Origin: Gemmatimonadota bacterium
GTDB taxonomy: Bacteria > Gemmatimonadota > Gemmatimonadetes > Gemmatimonadales > Gemmatimonadaceae
Length of the DNA stretch: 64,000 nt
Direction of reading: 5' to 3'
Assembly: GCA_028287235.1 (NCBI GenBank)
Contig: JAQBQB010000026.1
Location: forward strand, 186,001-250,000
This document shows positions 17,355 to 26,873 of this stretch, one piece after another. The notes beneath the pieces were generated by a model. The model saw nothing but the letters and a program-made list of their open reading frames with translations. It was not told the DNA's origin and did not search any database. The translations under genes were made by a program, and so were the position numbers. Within the stretch, counting starts at the first letter, position 1, and every line of letters begins with the position of its first letter.

Positions 17355-18308
17355 ATGAGTCTCTGGTTGATTGGCGCTGGCCCAATGGCTCAGGATCATG
17401 CCAAAGTGTTGCAGCACTTGGATCGGGAGTTCGAAGTGATCGGACGCGGCGCGGCGTCCGCCGCGGCATTTGAGGCGGCGACCGGACACTCCGTTCGTCG
17501 CGGCGGGCTCGCCGCGGCGCTTGCAGCGTCTCCCGCGCCACAGCAGGCAGTGATCGCCGTTGGCATCGAGCACCTCGCTGACACCGCGGCGGTATTGATC
17601 GATGCCGGCACGCGCCGACTGCTCGTTGAAAAACCTGGCGGGTTGAACACCACAGCGCTCCGAGCGCTCGCCGAATCGGCGGCGCGGGCGAACGCCGATG
17701 TTCTGATCGGCTACAACCGTCGCTTTTACGCGTCGACCACGCTCGCGCGATCGCTCATCGCGGAGGATGGCGGTGCCACGACTTGCGCGTTCGAGTTCAC
17801 GGAGTGGTCGCACGTCATCGCGCCGCTGGCGGCGAACGACGGAGTCAAGCAGGCGTGGTTTCTCGCCAACTCGACTCACGTTGTCGATCTCTCATTTCAT
17901 CTGTGCGGATTCCCGGCGGATTGGCGCGCGTGGAGCGCGGGATCGCTCGATTGGCACCGGGCGTCGGCGCGCTTCTGTGGCGCTGGTGTGACTGACCAGG
18001 GTGTGTTGTTCAGCTACCACGCAGACTGGGAGGCGCCGGGACGATGGGGACTAGAAGTGTTCACCCGTCGCCGCCGATTCATTTTCCGTCCGATGGAGAA
18101 GCTTCAAGTCATGGCCATCGGCTCCGTGCGTACCGAGGCGGCGGAGCTCGACGACCGTCTGGACACTGCGTTCAAGCCTGGACTTCATCAGCAAATGAGC
18201 GCGTTTCTCGCTGGCGCCGATCGGCTATTCTGCACAGTCGGCGAGCAACTTCAGCACTATGCCATCTACGACGAAATGGCCGGGTATGAACGTGCCGCGA
18301 CGTCCTGA
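17355..18308 (+). CDS. Gfo/Idh/MocA-family oxidoreductase
   Basis: The start is ATG 17355; the ORF-track version extends into the upstream gene. The 317-aa protein has LWLIGAGPMAQDHAKVL (dinucleotide-binding loop), LLVEKPGGL (EKP motif, intact) and IGYNRRFYAS, then TWSH/THVVDLSFHLCG in the substrate domain. It is a typical NAD(P)-dependent sugar oxidoreductase. It directly precedes legB, with 9 nt between, so it may be cotranscribed with the nonulosonate genes. Confidence 0.82.
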   Translation: MSLWLIGAGPMAQDHAKVLQHLDREFEVIGRGAASAAAFEAATGHSVRRGGLAAALAASPAPQQAVIAVGIEHLADTAAVLIDAGTRRLLVEKPGGLNTTALRALAESAARANADVLIGYNRRFYASTTLARSLIAEDGGATTCAFEFTEWSHVIAPLAANDGVKQAWFLANSTHVVDLSFHLCGFPADWRAWSAGSLDWHRASARFCGAGVTDQGVLFSYHADWEAPGRWGLEVFTRRRRFIFRPMEKLQVMAIGSVRTEAAELDDRLDTAFKPGLHQQMSAFLAGADRLFCTVGEQLQHYAIYDEMAGYERAATS

Positions 18309-18317
18309 ACACCTACC

Positions 18318-19316
18318 ATGAAGAAGATCTTGATTACCGGGGCGGACGGATTTATCGGCTCGCATCTCACGGAGGCCTTGGTGCGTGCCGGATACGACGT
18401 CCGCGCCTTCGTCCTCTACAATTCGTTCAATTCCTGGGGATGGCTGGACCAGTGTAGCGACGATGTGACGGGAAAGTTCGAGGTCTTTCCGGGCGACATC
18501 AGGGATTCGAACGGAGTGCGCACCGCCGCGAAGGGATGTGACGCTGTGCTCCACCTCGCCGCCCTGATTGCGATTCCTTATTCGTATCACTCGCCGGACA
18601 CCTACATCGACACGAACGTCAAAGGGACGTTGAATGTCGTTCAAGCCGCGCGCGATCTGGGGCTCACGAAAGTGGTGCACACTTCCACGAGCGAGGTCTA
18701 CGGCACCGCACGGTTCGTTCCGATCACCGAGGAGCATCCGCTGCAGGGCCAGTCGCCGTATTCGGCAAGCAAGATCGGCGCAGACCAGATCGCACTGTCG
18801 TTTCACGCGTCATTCGGAACGCCAGTCGCGGTGCTTCGGCCGTTCAATACCTACGGTCCTCGTCAATCGGCGAGGGCGGTGATTCCGACCATCATTACGC
18901 AAATCGCCAACGGAGTGCGGCAGATCAAGCTCGGCGCTGTGCGCCCGACCCGTGATTTCAACTACGTGGCGGATACCGTGACTGGATTTCTCGCAGCGCT
19001 CGAATCGGACCGCTGTGTCGGCGAAGTTGTTAATCTTGGGAGCAACTTCGAGATTTCCATCGGCGACACGGCGAAGCTCATCGCGGATGTCATGGGCATC
19101 GATATCGAGATTCTCACGGACGAGGAACGCCTGCGCCCTGAGGGCAGCGAGGTCTACCGACTCTGGGCATCGAATTGCAAAGCCCGGGAGCTGCTCGGCT
19201 GGGAGCCGCGTTACGCAGGCGTCGAGGGCCTTCGCCGCGGGCTGACTGAAACGGTCGAGTGGTTCAGCAAGCCCGCGAACCTCGCGCCGTACAAATCGGC
19301 CATCTACAACCGGTGA
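18318..19316 (+). CDS. legB: LegB-like NAD-dependent 4,6-dehydratase (legionaminic-acid-type pathway)
   Basis: A 332-aa extended SDR with ILITGADGFIGSHLTEAL (about 4-22), STSEVYGTARFVPITEEHP and YSASK (about 147), then RPFNTYGPRQSARAVIPT. The IPYSYHSPDTYIDTNVKGTLNV segment and the immediate LegC-like neighbour are diagnostic of LegB. LegB dehydrates GDP- (or UDP-) GlcNAc to the 4-keto-6-deoxy sugar, the first committed step to legionaminic acid. Its stop overlaps the GTG of legC. Confidence 0.88.
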   Translation: MKKILITGADGFIGSHLTEALVRAGYDVRAFVLYNSFNSWGWLDQCSDDVTGKFEVFPGDIRDSNGVRTAAKGCDAVLHLAALIAIPYSYHSPDTYIDTNVKGTLNVVQAARDLGLTKVVHTSTSEVYGTARFVPITEEHPLQGQSPYSASKIGADQIALSFHASFGTPVAVLRPFNTYGPRQSARAVIPTIITQIANGVRQIKLGAVRPTRDFNYVADTVTGFLAALESDRCVGEVVNLGSNFEISIGDTAKLIADVMGIDIEILTDEERLRPEGSEVYRLWASNCKARELLGWEPRYAGVEGLRRGLTETVEWFSKPANLAPYKSAIYNR

Positions 19317-20491
19317 CCGGTGTGGCAAGCCAAGCTAGTCTCGCCGCTCAGGTCGTCAACGCCATTCACACGACGATCGGGTCAGGTCCGGTCGCCCTGC
19401 ACGAGCCGAGATTCGCGGGCAACGAATGGCTGTATCTGAAGGAATGCCTAGATTCGACGTACGTCTCGTCCGTTGGGCGATTCGTCGACCGGTTCGAAGC
19501 CGAGCTCGTCGAGTACACGGGGGCCAAGCATGCCATTGCTGTCGTCAACGGCACGGCGGCGCTACACGTTGCGTTACAGCTCGCCGGCGTCGAGCGCGGT
19601 GACGAAGTGCTCATCCCGGCGTTGAGCTTCATCGCGACGGCTAACGCGGTGATGTATTGTGGCGCGATTCCGCACTTTGTCGACAGTGAGGAGCGCACGC
19701 TGGGCCTGGATCCCGCCGCACTTCGACGACACCTCGAATTGATCGCAGAGCTACGCAGTGGGAAATGCGTAAACCGGGATACAGGTCGCGTCATTCGTGC
19801 TGTGGTGCCCATGCACACCTTCGGGCATCCCGTCGACATCACGGGAGTTCAGTCGGTCGCTCACGACTTTTCGCTCGTGCTGGTAGAGGACGCAGCAGAG
19901 TCGCTCGGCAGCACGATCGACGGCCGCCATGCCGGAACAATCGGCGTGATGGGAACGCTCAGTTTCAACGGCAACAAGACCGTCACGACGGGCGGCGGTG
20001 GAGCGATACTCACCAACGACCCTGCTTTGGCTAGGCGTGCCAGACATCTGACTACGACCGCCAAGGTTGCTCATCGGTGGGAGTTTCTGCACGACGAGGT
20101 AGGTTACAACTACCGCCTCCCCAATCTCAATGCGGCGCTCGGCTGCGCGCAGCTCGAGCAGTTGCCTGACTTCATCGAAGCAAAGCGGCGCTTGTTCCAC
20201 CGATACCGATCGGCGTTTTCCGAGATACCGCAGACACGCATCGTGGAAGAACCTCGCGGCTGCCGAAGTAACTACTGGCTCCAGGCGCTCCTTCTGGATG
20301 ACTCCGCCGCCGCACAGCGCGACGAGATTCTGGAAGCGACCAATGGCGCAGGATTCATGACGCGGCCGGTTTGGACGCTGGGCCATCGGCTGCAACACTT
20401 CAGCCAATGCCCGCGAATGGATCTTTCGGTTGCCGAGTCACTCGAACGCCGGGTGATTAATCTCCCTAGCAGCCCGCACCTGGTACGTTGA
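19313..20491 (+). CDS. legC: LegC-like PLP-dependent aminotransferase (DegT/DnrJ/EryC1 family)
   Basis: GTG 19313 overlaps the legB stop; GTG 19322 is an in-frame alternative. The protein is about 392 aa. It shows PLP-site features: NGTAALHVAL, VLVEDAAESLGS (Asp to the pyridine nitrogen) and FNGNKTVTTGGGGAI, with the Schiff-base Lys at about 222. The N-terminal IGSGPVALHEPRFAGNEWLYLKECLDSTYVSS is characteristic of LegC. It aminates C4 of the 4-keto-6-deoxy-GlcNAc nucleotide. Confidence 0.88.
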   Translation: MTGVASQASLAAQVVNAIHTTIGSGPVALHEPRFAGNEWLYLKECLDSTYVSSVGRFVDRFEAELVEYTGAKHAIAVVNGTAALHVALQLAGVERGDEVLIPALSFIATANAVMYCGAIPHFVDSEERTLGLDPAALRRHLELIAELRSGKCVNRDTGRVIRAVVPMHTFGHPVDITGVQSVAHDFSLVLVEDAAESLGSTIDGRHAGTIGVMGTLSFNGNKTVTTGGGGAILTNDPALARRARHLTTTAKVAHRWEFLHDEVGYNYRLPNLNAALGCAQLEQLPDFIEAKRRLFHRYRSAFSEIPQTRIVEEPRGCRSNYWLQALLLDDSAAAQRDEILEATNGAGFMTRPVWTLGHRLQHFSQCPRMDLSVAESLERRVINLPSSPHLVR

Positions 20492-20493
20492 AC

Positions 20494-21672
20494 ATGCCGC
20501 GACGAGTTTGCGTCATAACCGGCAGCCGCGCCGAGTACGGAATTCTGTATTGGGTGCTTCGCGACCTTCGCGACGACGCCGCATTCGAGTTGCAGCTGAT
20601 TGTAACCGGGATGCACTTGGCACTCGAGTTTGGCCTGACGGTCCGCGAAATCGAGAAAGACGGATTCGACATCTCTCGGCGAGTTGAGATGCTCCTGTCG
20701 AGTGACACACGGGGTGCCGTCGCCAAATCTGTGGGTCTTGGTGTCCTGGGCATATCTGATGCGCTCGACCAACTTGCGCCCGATTTAGTGCTCGTCCTCG
20801 GAGACCGCTTCGAAATTTTGGCAGCGGTCCAAGTCTGTCTCATTCATAACATACCGGTTGCGCACATTGGTGGTGGTGATACAACAGAGGGCGCATTCGA
20901 CGAGTCAATTCGTCACGCGGTGACGAAGATGTCGCACATTCATTTTGTCACGAACGATATGGCGGCGCGCCGTGTTCAGCAGATGGGCGAAGATCCGCAA
21001 CACATTCATATGGTCGGCAGCCCGGCACTAGACCATTTGCGTCGATCGCCGTTGCTTGACCGTGGCGCGTTGGAGCAGGCGCTAGGCGCACCGCTGGGCG
21101 CGCGAAACCTGCTGGTCACATTCCATCCTGTCACGTTGGAAGGAGACAGCGAGCACCAGTTTGGCGAACTGCTGGCCGCGCTGGAAACACTGAGTTCCGA
21201 TGTAACCCTGTGGTTTACGAAGCCGAACGCCGATACGGGGGGACGCGCACTTTCCGCCACTCTGGACGGCTGGGCCGCGTTACACGGGAAACGCGTGCAC
21301 GTTTACACGTCGCTCGGCCAGTTGTTGTACCTCAGCCTCATGGCGCAAGTCGATGCGGTCGTCGGGAACTCGTCGAGCGGATTGTTTGAAGCTCCGTCAT
21401 TAGGCATCGGAACTGTAGACATAGGAAACCGGCAACGTGGCCGCATTGCGCCAAAATCGGTCATCAAGTGTCCGCCGGAGCGTACGGCGATTGCGAAGGC
21501 GATCGAGGAGGCTATCGCAATGGATTGTAGCAACATTGTTAACCCGTTCGGTGATGGAGGGGCTGCGGCGCGAATCGTCTTGGTTCTGCGAGATCTGCCG
21601 CTCGACCCGGACTTGCTCAAGAAACGCTTTCATATGATGGATTCATCAACGGTCTCCGGCTCGCCGCTCTAA
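20494..21672 (+). CDS. neuC: Hydrolysing NDP-sugar 2-epimerase (NeuC/LegG-like)
   Basis: ATG 20494 is preferred; TTG 20488 overlapping the legC stop is possible. The protein of about 392 aa has the GT-B-like epimerase fold: ITGSRAEYGILYWVL at the N-terminus, LVLGDRFEILAAV, HIGGGDTTEGAFDESIRHAVTKMSH and GNSSSGLFEAP (about 291). This is the NeuC/LegG family, which hydrolyses the NDP-sugar while inverting C2 to give a free 2-epimer, here probably 2,4-diamino-2,4,6-trideoxymannose. It feeds the NeuB-like enzyme downstream. Confidence 0.9.
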   Translation: MPRRVCVITGSRAEYGILYWVLRDLRDDAAFELQLIVTGMHLALEFGLTVREIEKDGFDISRRVEMLLSSDTRGAVAKSVGLGVLGISDALDQLAPDLVLVLGDRFEILAAVQVCLIHNIPVAHIGGGDTTEGAFDESIRHAVTKMSHIHFVTNDMAARRVQQMGEDPQHIHMVGSPALDHLRRSPLLDRGALEQALGAPLGARNLLVTFHPVTLEGDSEHQFGELLAALETLSSDVTLWFTKPNADTGGRALSATLDGWAALHGKRVHVYTSLGQLLYLSLMAQVDAVVGNSSSGLFEAPSLGIGTVDIGNRQRGRIAPKSVIKCPPERTAIAKAIEEAIAMDCSNIVNPFGDGGAAARIVLVLRDLPLDPDLLKKRFHMMDSSTVSGSPL

Positions 21673-21693
21673 TCCTACGGAATTGAGTCTTCA

Positions 21694-22836
21694 TTGACGG
21701 ATGACGTCGATCCTCAGAGAGATCCGGTGACTATTCACCTCCTTCGGATGCTCGAATCGGTGAATGAACCTCCCGAAGGTGCTCGGGCCGACGTACGCTT
21801 CGACAGTAGCATTCCCGGTGCGTGCTCTGCCGCGACTCTGTCAAGCGGCCGGGCCGCGATCGCCCATCTGCTGCGCAGGCTCGGACTCGAACCTCGAGAC
21901 GCTGTTCTCCTTCCCAGCTTTGTCGCTGAGGGAGTGATCCAGCCAGTCCGAAGCCTGGGCCTCGAGATGCGATTCTATAGGCTGCGGCGCGATCTCACCC
22001 CTGACTTGGAAGACCTGACTCGAGTCGGAAATATTGATCCGCCAGCCGGGCTCGCGATCGTGATTCACCCATTCGGTTATGAAGCTCCAGTCGAGGCTAT
22101 TCGCGGCGTCCTTGAATCTCGCGGAACTCGCGTGCTCGAGGACTGCGCGCAAGCGCTGTTCCAGCGTGACACACATGGCGACTTCACGCTTTACTCGTTC
22201 AACAAGTTTTTGCCGGTCGCCGATGGGGCGGTCCTGTTGAGCCATACGCGTGAGGTCGACGTTACACTTGGGCGATCCGTCCCGCCGGCCGACGAGCGTG
22301 CCATCGAGCATTACCGAGAACATCTTCGACTCAACGGACAGCTGTTCCGATCTGCGTCTAGCTCGGAGGCTAGTCGATTGCTCCTCCGAACCGGCGAGAG
22401 TTACAATCGATATTACCAGTGTTTGAACGATGATATCTCCCCGAGAAGCCCGAGTCTGTTCTCTCGTCGCGTACTTGGAATGCTCAACCTCGCCGAGATC
22501 CGAGACAAGAGACGACTGAATGCTCGATATGTATATGAGAATTTGAAGAGTCCGGCATTCGAACTGCTCTTTGACGAGCTTCCCGATGGTTCAACCCTTT
22601 TCTGTATTCCCGCGCTCGTGGAGCGCGATCGCAGGGAGCACATTTTAGATCAGCTCATGACTCGGGGCACCTTGCTCGGCACCCTGCTAGACAGGTGGAA
22701 CTTCATTCCTGCTGGACAGGAAACGTGGTTCAAGAACGAGGTTGATTTCATGGCTCGGAATGTGTTGATCCCGATCAATGAGTTCTTAGATGAACAGGCG
22801 ATGGAAAGGCTCGTATGCGAACTAAACCGCATTTAG
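21694..22836 (+). CDS. DegT/DnrJ-like PLP fold protein of unknown role
   Basis: TTG 21694; 380 aa. Residues in place of the usual aminotransferase motifs are SGRAAIAHLLRRLGL (phosphate-binding helix), VLEDCAQALF (pyridine Asp) and LYSFNKFLPVADGAVLL (candidate Schiff-base Lys). It is strongly divergent from LegC next door. It resembles the N-terminal part of the 44873-47032 fusion, which reads LIEDAAHVL and LYSPHKHLPIPDGAVLV at the same places. It sits between neuC and neuB, so it may act on the nonulosonate precursor. Aminotransferase activity is likely but unproven. Confidence 0.75.
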   Translation: MTDDVDPQRDPVTIHLLRMLESVNEPPEGARADVRFDSSIPGACSAATLSSGRAAIAHLLRRLGLEPRDAVLLPSFVAEGVIQPVRSLGLEMRFYRLRRDLTPDLEDLTRVGNIDPPAGLAIVIHPFGYEAPVEAIRGVLESRGTRVLEDCAQALFQRDTHGDFTLYSFNKFLPVADGAVLLSHTREVDVTLGRSVPPADERAIEHYREHLRLNGQLFRSASSSEASRLLLRTGESYNRYYQCLNDDISPRSPSLFSRRVLGMLNLAEIRDKRRLNARYVYENLKSPAFELLFDELPDGSTLFCIPALVERDRREHILDQLMTRGTLLGTLLDRWNFIPAGQETWFKNEVDFMARNVLIPINEFLDEQAMERLVCELNRI

Positions 22837-22856
22837 CGCAACGGCGGAGTCACCCG

Positions 22857-23912
22857 ATGAACTACCAAAAACTCGTTCGAATGATGGATGAAGGACTCTT
22901 CATCATCGGGGAGGCCGGCGTGAACCACAACGGCGATCTTGAGATTGCCAAGGGGCTCGTTGATGTCGCCAAGGCGGCCGGGTGCGACGCCGTAAAATTT
23001 CAGACATGGATCACTGAGAAGGTCTATTCTCGGGCGCTGTCGCTCAAGCCCGAGTACCAAATGCGGACGACGGATCGCGCGGAGTCGGAGTTCGACACTA
23101 TCAAGAAGCTCGAACTTTCGTTTGACGCTTTCCGTGAGCTGAAGAAATACTGCGATCATCGCGAGATTGTATTCTTTTCGACGCCAGATGAGCGCGAGAG
23201 CGTGGATTTCCTGATCGACATTGGCGCGCCGCTACTCAAGACGGCATCGCAGGACGTCACCAACCTTCCTTTCCTTCGGCACGTCGCAAAGGCGGGCCTG
23301 CCGCTCATTGTTTCGACCGGAGCTTGTCGGCTTTCGGAGATTGCCGAGGCGATCGAGACGATCTCGAGTGAGAATCAAGATCTCGTGATCCTTCATTGCC
23401 TTTCGGCGTACCCGGCGCCTCTCGAAGACCTAAATCTGAATGTGATCCCGGTTCTTCGCCAAATGTTCGGCTACCCTGTCGGCTTTTCGGACCACACCAC
23501 AGGCACGGCGGCGGCCTGCGCGGCGGTAGCGCTCGGCGCACGGATCTTTGAAAAACACTTCACGTACAACCGCTCTGCGTCCGGGCCAGATCACCAGGCG
23601 TCGCTGTCACCGGCCGAGCTCAAGGAGTACGTCGACACGCTGCGCGCGGTCCACAGTTCACTCGGCGACGGCCACAAACGAGTTATGTCGTCTGAAGAGA
23701 ATACGCGTAAGGCCTTCCGGCGATTTCTCGTAACGGCTCGTCCAATTCGCAAGGGCGCGCGATTTGAGGAATCGGACTTCGTGTTTAAGAAGACCGGATC
23801 GGGACTCTCCCCGGCCGTGCTCGAACGCTTTGTCGGCGAAAAGGCGGCACGGGACATTCCTGAGGATGCTCTGATGGATTGGGACTTCGTGGAGTTCGGA
23901 GCGCCCCGCTGA
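22857..23912 (+). CDS. neuB: Nonulosonic acid synthase (NeuB/LegI-like) with C-terminal SAF domain
   Basis: The start is ATG 22857; 351 aa, normal NeuB size. The TIM-barrel part shows IIGEAGVNHNGDLEIAK, AVKFQTW, FFSTPDE, KTASQD, HCLSAYPAP, VGFSDHTTG and FEKHFTYNR. A SAF/antifreeze-like domain covers about 295-351. NeuB-type enzymes condense the free hexosamine derivative with phosphoenolpyruvate to a nine-carbon ulosonic acid. With LegB/C/NeuC upstream and PtmE/LegF downstream, legionaminic acid or a derivative is the expected product. The next gene overlaps by 1 nt. Confidence 0.9.
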   Translation: MNYQKLVRMMDEGLFIIGEAGVNHNGDLEIAKGLVDVAKAAGCDAVKFQTWITEKVYSRALSLKPEYQMRTTDRAESEFDTIKKLELSFDAFRELKKYCDHREIVFFSTPDERESVDFLIDIGAPLLKTASQDVTNLPFLRHVAKAGLPLIVSTGACRLSEIAEAIETISSENQDLVILHCLSAYPAPLEDLNLNVIPVLRQMFGYPVGFSDHTTGTAAACAAVALGARIFEKHFTYNRSASGPDHQASLSPAELKEYVDTLRAVHSSLGDGHKRVMSSEENTRKAFRRFLVTARPIRKGARFEESDFVFKKTGSGLSPAVLERFVGEKAARDIPEDALMDWDFVEFGAPR

Positions 23913-24574
23913 TGGCGTTCGACGAGCATTGGGAAGACGTTTTTCGGAGGAGAACCTGGGGGCGATACCCGTCTGAGGAACTCGTGCGCCTGCTTCTTCC
24001 CCGGTTCCCGGACACGGAGAAGCGAAAAAACAGCCGCATTCTCGATCTTGGTTGCGGCGGCGGGGCCAACGCCTGGTTCCTTGCCCGAGAGGGGTTTGAC
24101 ACTTATGGCATTGACGGTAGCCCGTCGGCGATTGGGCAAGCGGAGCAACTGCTCGGACGTGAGGGCTGCAAGGCAACGCTAGCAATTGGAGATTTCGTCG
24201 TCCTCAAGTATCCCGACGCGAGCTTCGACGCTATCGTCGATGCCAATGCAATCCAGCACAACACGTGGGCTGACATCACGCGATGCCATGCCGAGATCCG
24301 ACGCGTTCTCAAGCCGGGCGGATATTTTTTTGGGATGCTACTCAATGACGAATCGTCCGGTGCCGACACCGCGGAGATAGTCGAACTCAATACATATCGC
24401 GGCTTCAAGAGAGGCCCCGTTGGAGCGGATCTTCTCGCTCATCTGTTCACGCGTGTTGAGGTCGACCGCCTCTTCCGAGGCTATGAAGAGTTGCAAGTCG
24501 AGCGCCTAGTGCGAACGATGAACGGCGGTGCGGACCAAGCAGGGCATTTCATCGTCGTCGCGAAAAAGGCTTGA
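23912..24574 (+). CDS. Class I SAM methyltransferase
   Basis: ATG 23912 (TGATG overlap with neuB); 220 aa. Motif I is ILDLGCGGGANAWFLAREGF (about 43), then GIDGSPSAI, FDAIVDANAIQHN and an RVLKPGGYFFGML post-motif. It is a compact methyltransferase of the Methyltransf_11/25 type. Position between neuB and the FemAB-like gene suggests O- or N-methylation of the nonulosonate or of an acyl substituent, as known for legionaminic acid derivatives (inference). Confidence 0.85.
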   Translation: MAFDEHWEDVFRRRTWGRYPSEELVRLLLPRFPDTEKRKNSRILDLGCGGGANAWFLAREGFDTYGIDGSPSAIGQAEQLLGREGCKATLAIGDFVVLKYPDASFDAIVDANAIQHNTWADITRCHAEIRRVLKPGGYFFGMLLNDESSGADTAEIVELNTYRGFKRGPVGADLLAHLFTRVEVDRLFRGYEELQVERLVRTMNGGADQAGHFIVVAKKA

Positions 24575-24597
24575 GCGGGGCATCGGATGGAATTTCC

Positions 24598-25659
24598 ATG
24601 ACCCAACGCGGGCGGTGGCTAAAGGCCTCGGATCCGCTTGACTGCGACCAATGGAGGAAGCTTCTGTCACGCTTCCCGAACGAGGCGCGGGACATTTATT
24701 TCTTCCCCGAGTACGTCGCACTATACGAAGAAGATGGCGCGAAAGGGACGTGCTTTTCGTATGAGGTCGGCGAGGCCGTGTTTCTTTATCCGTTCCTTAT
24801 TCAGCCGATCGCGAAACATCCCGGCAAGTTCGACATAACCACGCCGTACGGCTATGGCGGACCAATCTCGAATTCAACAGACGCATCGTTCGTGCAGGCT
24901 GCCTTCGCGGCATTCTCTTACGAAGCGCTTCAGCGTGGAATTGTGGCGGAGCTTATCAAGTTTCACCCTCTATTGGGCAATCATCGACTGGCGGAGTTTG
25001 GTTTCGAGGGGCATGTCCAAGACATATCTCGAACGGTTTATGTCGACATCGAACAGGATGAAACTCATCGATGGGAGAAGATTTACACTCACTCCAATCG
25101 AAAGAACATCCAGAAATCAAGGCGGGCGGGCATCACCGTCCGCTTTGGACATGAGCCCAGTGCGTGGAATGCGTACCGGCAGCTCTATAGCGAAACGATG
25201 CAAAAGAATCAGGCGCAGGCATCATACTATTTCAGCGAAGAGTACTATCACGCAATTCGAACAACGCTACCGGCAAACCATATCCTCGCTTACGCGATCC
25301 TCGATGGCAGAATCGTCTCGGTCTTGCTCCTCCTGCTCGGCAGCGAGGATGCGCATTGCCATTTGATCGGAACCGACCGCGAAGTAATGTCCCTCGGAGT
25401 CAATAACCTCGTTCATCACCAGGTCATTTCATGGTGCAAGGACAATGACTACAAACGCCTCCATATTGGCGGCGGACGCAGCCCTTCGCCTGACGACAGC
25501 CTTTACCGATTCAAGGCCAACTTCTCGGACATCTCAGTTCCATTTCACGTTGGCGAGCGCATTCTCGATCAACCGCTCTACCGCCGTCTTTGTGATGAGT
25601 GGACCGATCTCAACCCCGAAAAGGAATTGAGTCACCGGTTGCTCAAGTACCGGTACTGA
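24598..25659 (+). CDS. FemAB-like/GNAT-fold peptidyl- or acyltransferase
   Basis: ATG 24598 gives 353 aa; TTG 24571 overlapping the previous stop is an alternative. The two-GNAT architecture of FemAB-like proteins shows HSNRKNIQKSRRAGITVRFG in the middle, then FSEEYYHAIRTTLPANHILAYAILDGRIVSVLLLLL and the C-terminal YKRLHIGGGRSPSPDDSLYRFKANFS. This family transfers amino acids or acyl groups onto amines. The nonulosonate pathway here lacks a LegH acetyltransferase, so this enzyme is a candidate for N-acylation (inference). A homologous domain is fused to a DegT-like domain at 44873. Confidence 0.78.
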   Translation: MTQRGRWLKASDPLDCDQWRKLLSRFPNEARDIYFFPEYVALYEEDGAKGTCFSYEVGEAVFLYPFLIQPIAKHPGKFDITTPYGYGGPISNSTDASFVQAAFAAFSYEALQRGIVAELIKFHPLLGNHRLAEFGFEGHVQDISRTVYVDIEQDETHRWEKIYTHSNRKNIQKSRRAGITVRFGHEPSAWNAYRQLYSETMQKNQAQASYYFSEEYYHAIRTTLPANHILAYAILDGRIVSVLLLLLGSEDAHCHLIGTDREVMSLGVNNLVHHQVISWCKDNDYKRLHIGGGRSPSPDDSLYRFKANFSDISVPFHVGERILDQPLYRRLCDEWTDLNPEKELSHRLLKYRY

Positions 25660-25833
25660 GATCGCCTTCTGCTGACACTGGGACCTGGCGTTCCGCGACG
25701 ACACTCCATAATGCCACGGTCAAGATGCAATCATTCGGAGCGCGCACCACTACGCCGGTGCTATGTCATCAACAACTGAGATAGGGACATCCGCGGGAAA
25801 TACGACTCCAGCCGTAGTGCGGACTTCACCACG

Positions 25834-26622
25834 ATGGAACCAACAATGAACCACGACGATACCAAAACGCCACGTGAAGTAAGAGCAAAGTGGAATGCGT
25901 CCGAACAGGAGCTGTTGGCTCGCCAAAATTTCATCGAGTGCTTCAAGGCATGTCCGATCCCCGACAACGAGCTGTTGTCAAATCTTAGCCTCTTTATTAG
26001 TCGGCAGAATCTTTCGCAAATCCTTTTTATTCATGAGCTCTATGAGCATATCATCGATGTGCACGGAGTGATCATGGAATTCGGCGTACGTTGGGGGAGG
26101 AACCTCGCGCTCTATGAAGCTCTGCGAGGTATCTATGAGCCGTTCAATCACAATCGTGCCATCGTTGGTTTTGATACGTTCGAGGGCTTTCCTTCGGTTC
26201 ATGAAAAGGATGGGAAGGCCGACATTATAGGCGTAGGCGCATACAACGTAACCGAAAACTACGAAAAGTATCTCTCAAAGATTCTTGACTATCATGAGCA
26301 GGAAAGTCCTATCGGACACATAAAAAAGTATGAGCTGGTCAAGGGCGATGCGATCACGTCGATTGAGTCATACCTTTCTCGTCGGCCCGAAACGATCGTC
26401 TCCCTAGCGTACTTTGACTTCGACGTTTACGAGCCAACGAAGGCGTGCCTTACGGCGATACGAAGCCACTTGACCAAAGGCAGCGTGATCGGTTTCGATG
26501 AACTGAACAATCGAGATTACCCGGGCGAAACGCTTGCGGTTAAAGAAGTGCTTGGGCTCGAGTCCTGTCGTATCAGGCACAGCCGCTATAGCCCGACACA
26601 ATCGTATCTCATCGTCGAGTAG
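25834..26622 (+). CDS. TylF/MycF-family SAM O-methyltransferase
   Basis: ATG 25834, with ATG 25846 in frame as an alternative; about 262 aa. The sequence shows GVIMEFGVRWGRNLALYEAL, IVGFDTFEGFP, YFDFDVYEPTKACL and GSVIGFDELN, the TylF/MycF pattern of sugar O-methyltransferases with acidic metal-binding residues. A 174-nt spacer upstream shows no gene. It lies inside the nonulosonate block, between the FemAB-like and ptmE genes. The substrate is probably a sugar hydroxyl, identity unknown. Confidence 0.82.
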   Translation: MEPTMNHDDTKTPREVRAKWNASEQELLARQNFIECFKACPIPDNELLSNLSLFISRQNLSQILFIHELYEHIIDVHGVIMEFGVRWGRNLALYEALRGIYEPFNHNRAIVGFDTFEGFPSVHEKDGKADIIGVGAYNVTENYEKYLSKILDYHEQESPIGHIKKYELVKGDAITSIESYLSRRPETIVSLAYFDFDVYEPTKACLTAIRSHLTKGSVIGFDELNNRDYPGETLAVKEVLGLESCRIRHSRYSPTQSYLIVE

Positions 26623-26873
26623 CGTGAGGGTCGCACGCCCGGGACAGTACGAGTTCCTCCCCGCTATCGACAATGTTATCAGTTTCGACATAAGGGACTG
26701 CGTTCTGCGACAATGAACAGCTTCGGGCGGCTTCGCGTTCCAAAAGAGATCGAGAGCCGATATCGCTCGTGATCATCCGTTACTAGTCCGCTAAACAGCC
26801 GGTGGGCTTCACTGTCGGCCCGGACGCTTGCAAGAAGGGGAGACACGCAATTAGCAAAAGGATTAGCACGCCG

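Noticed and set aside
26623-26873. Possible gene remnant between the TylF-like and ptmE genes
   Set aside because: Only short shadow ORFs and no recognisable motif; the ORF-track extension of ptmE into this gap has no support.
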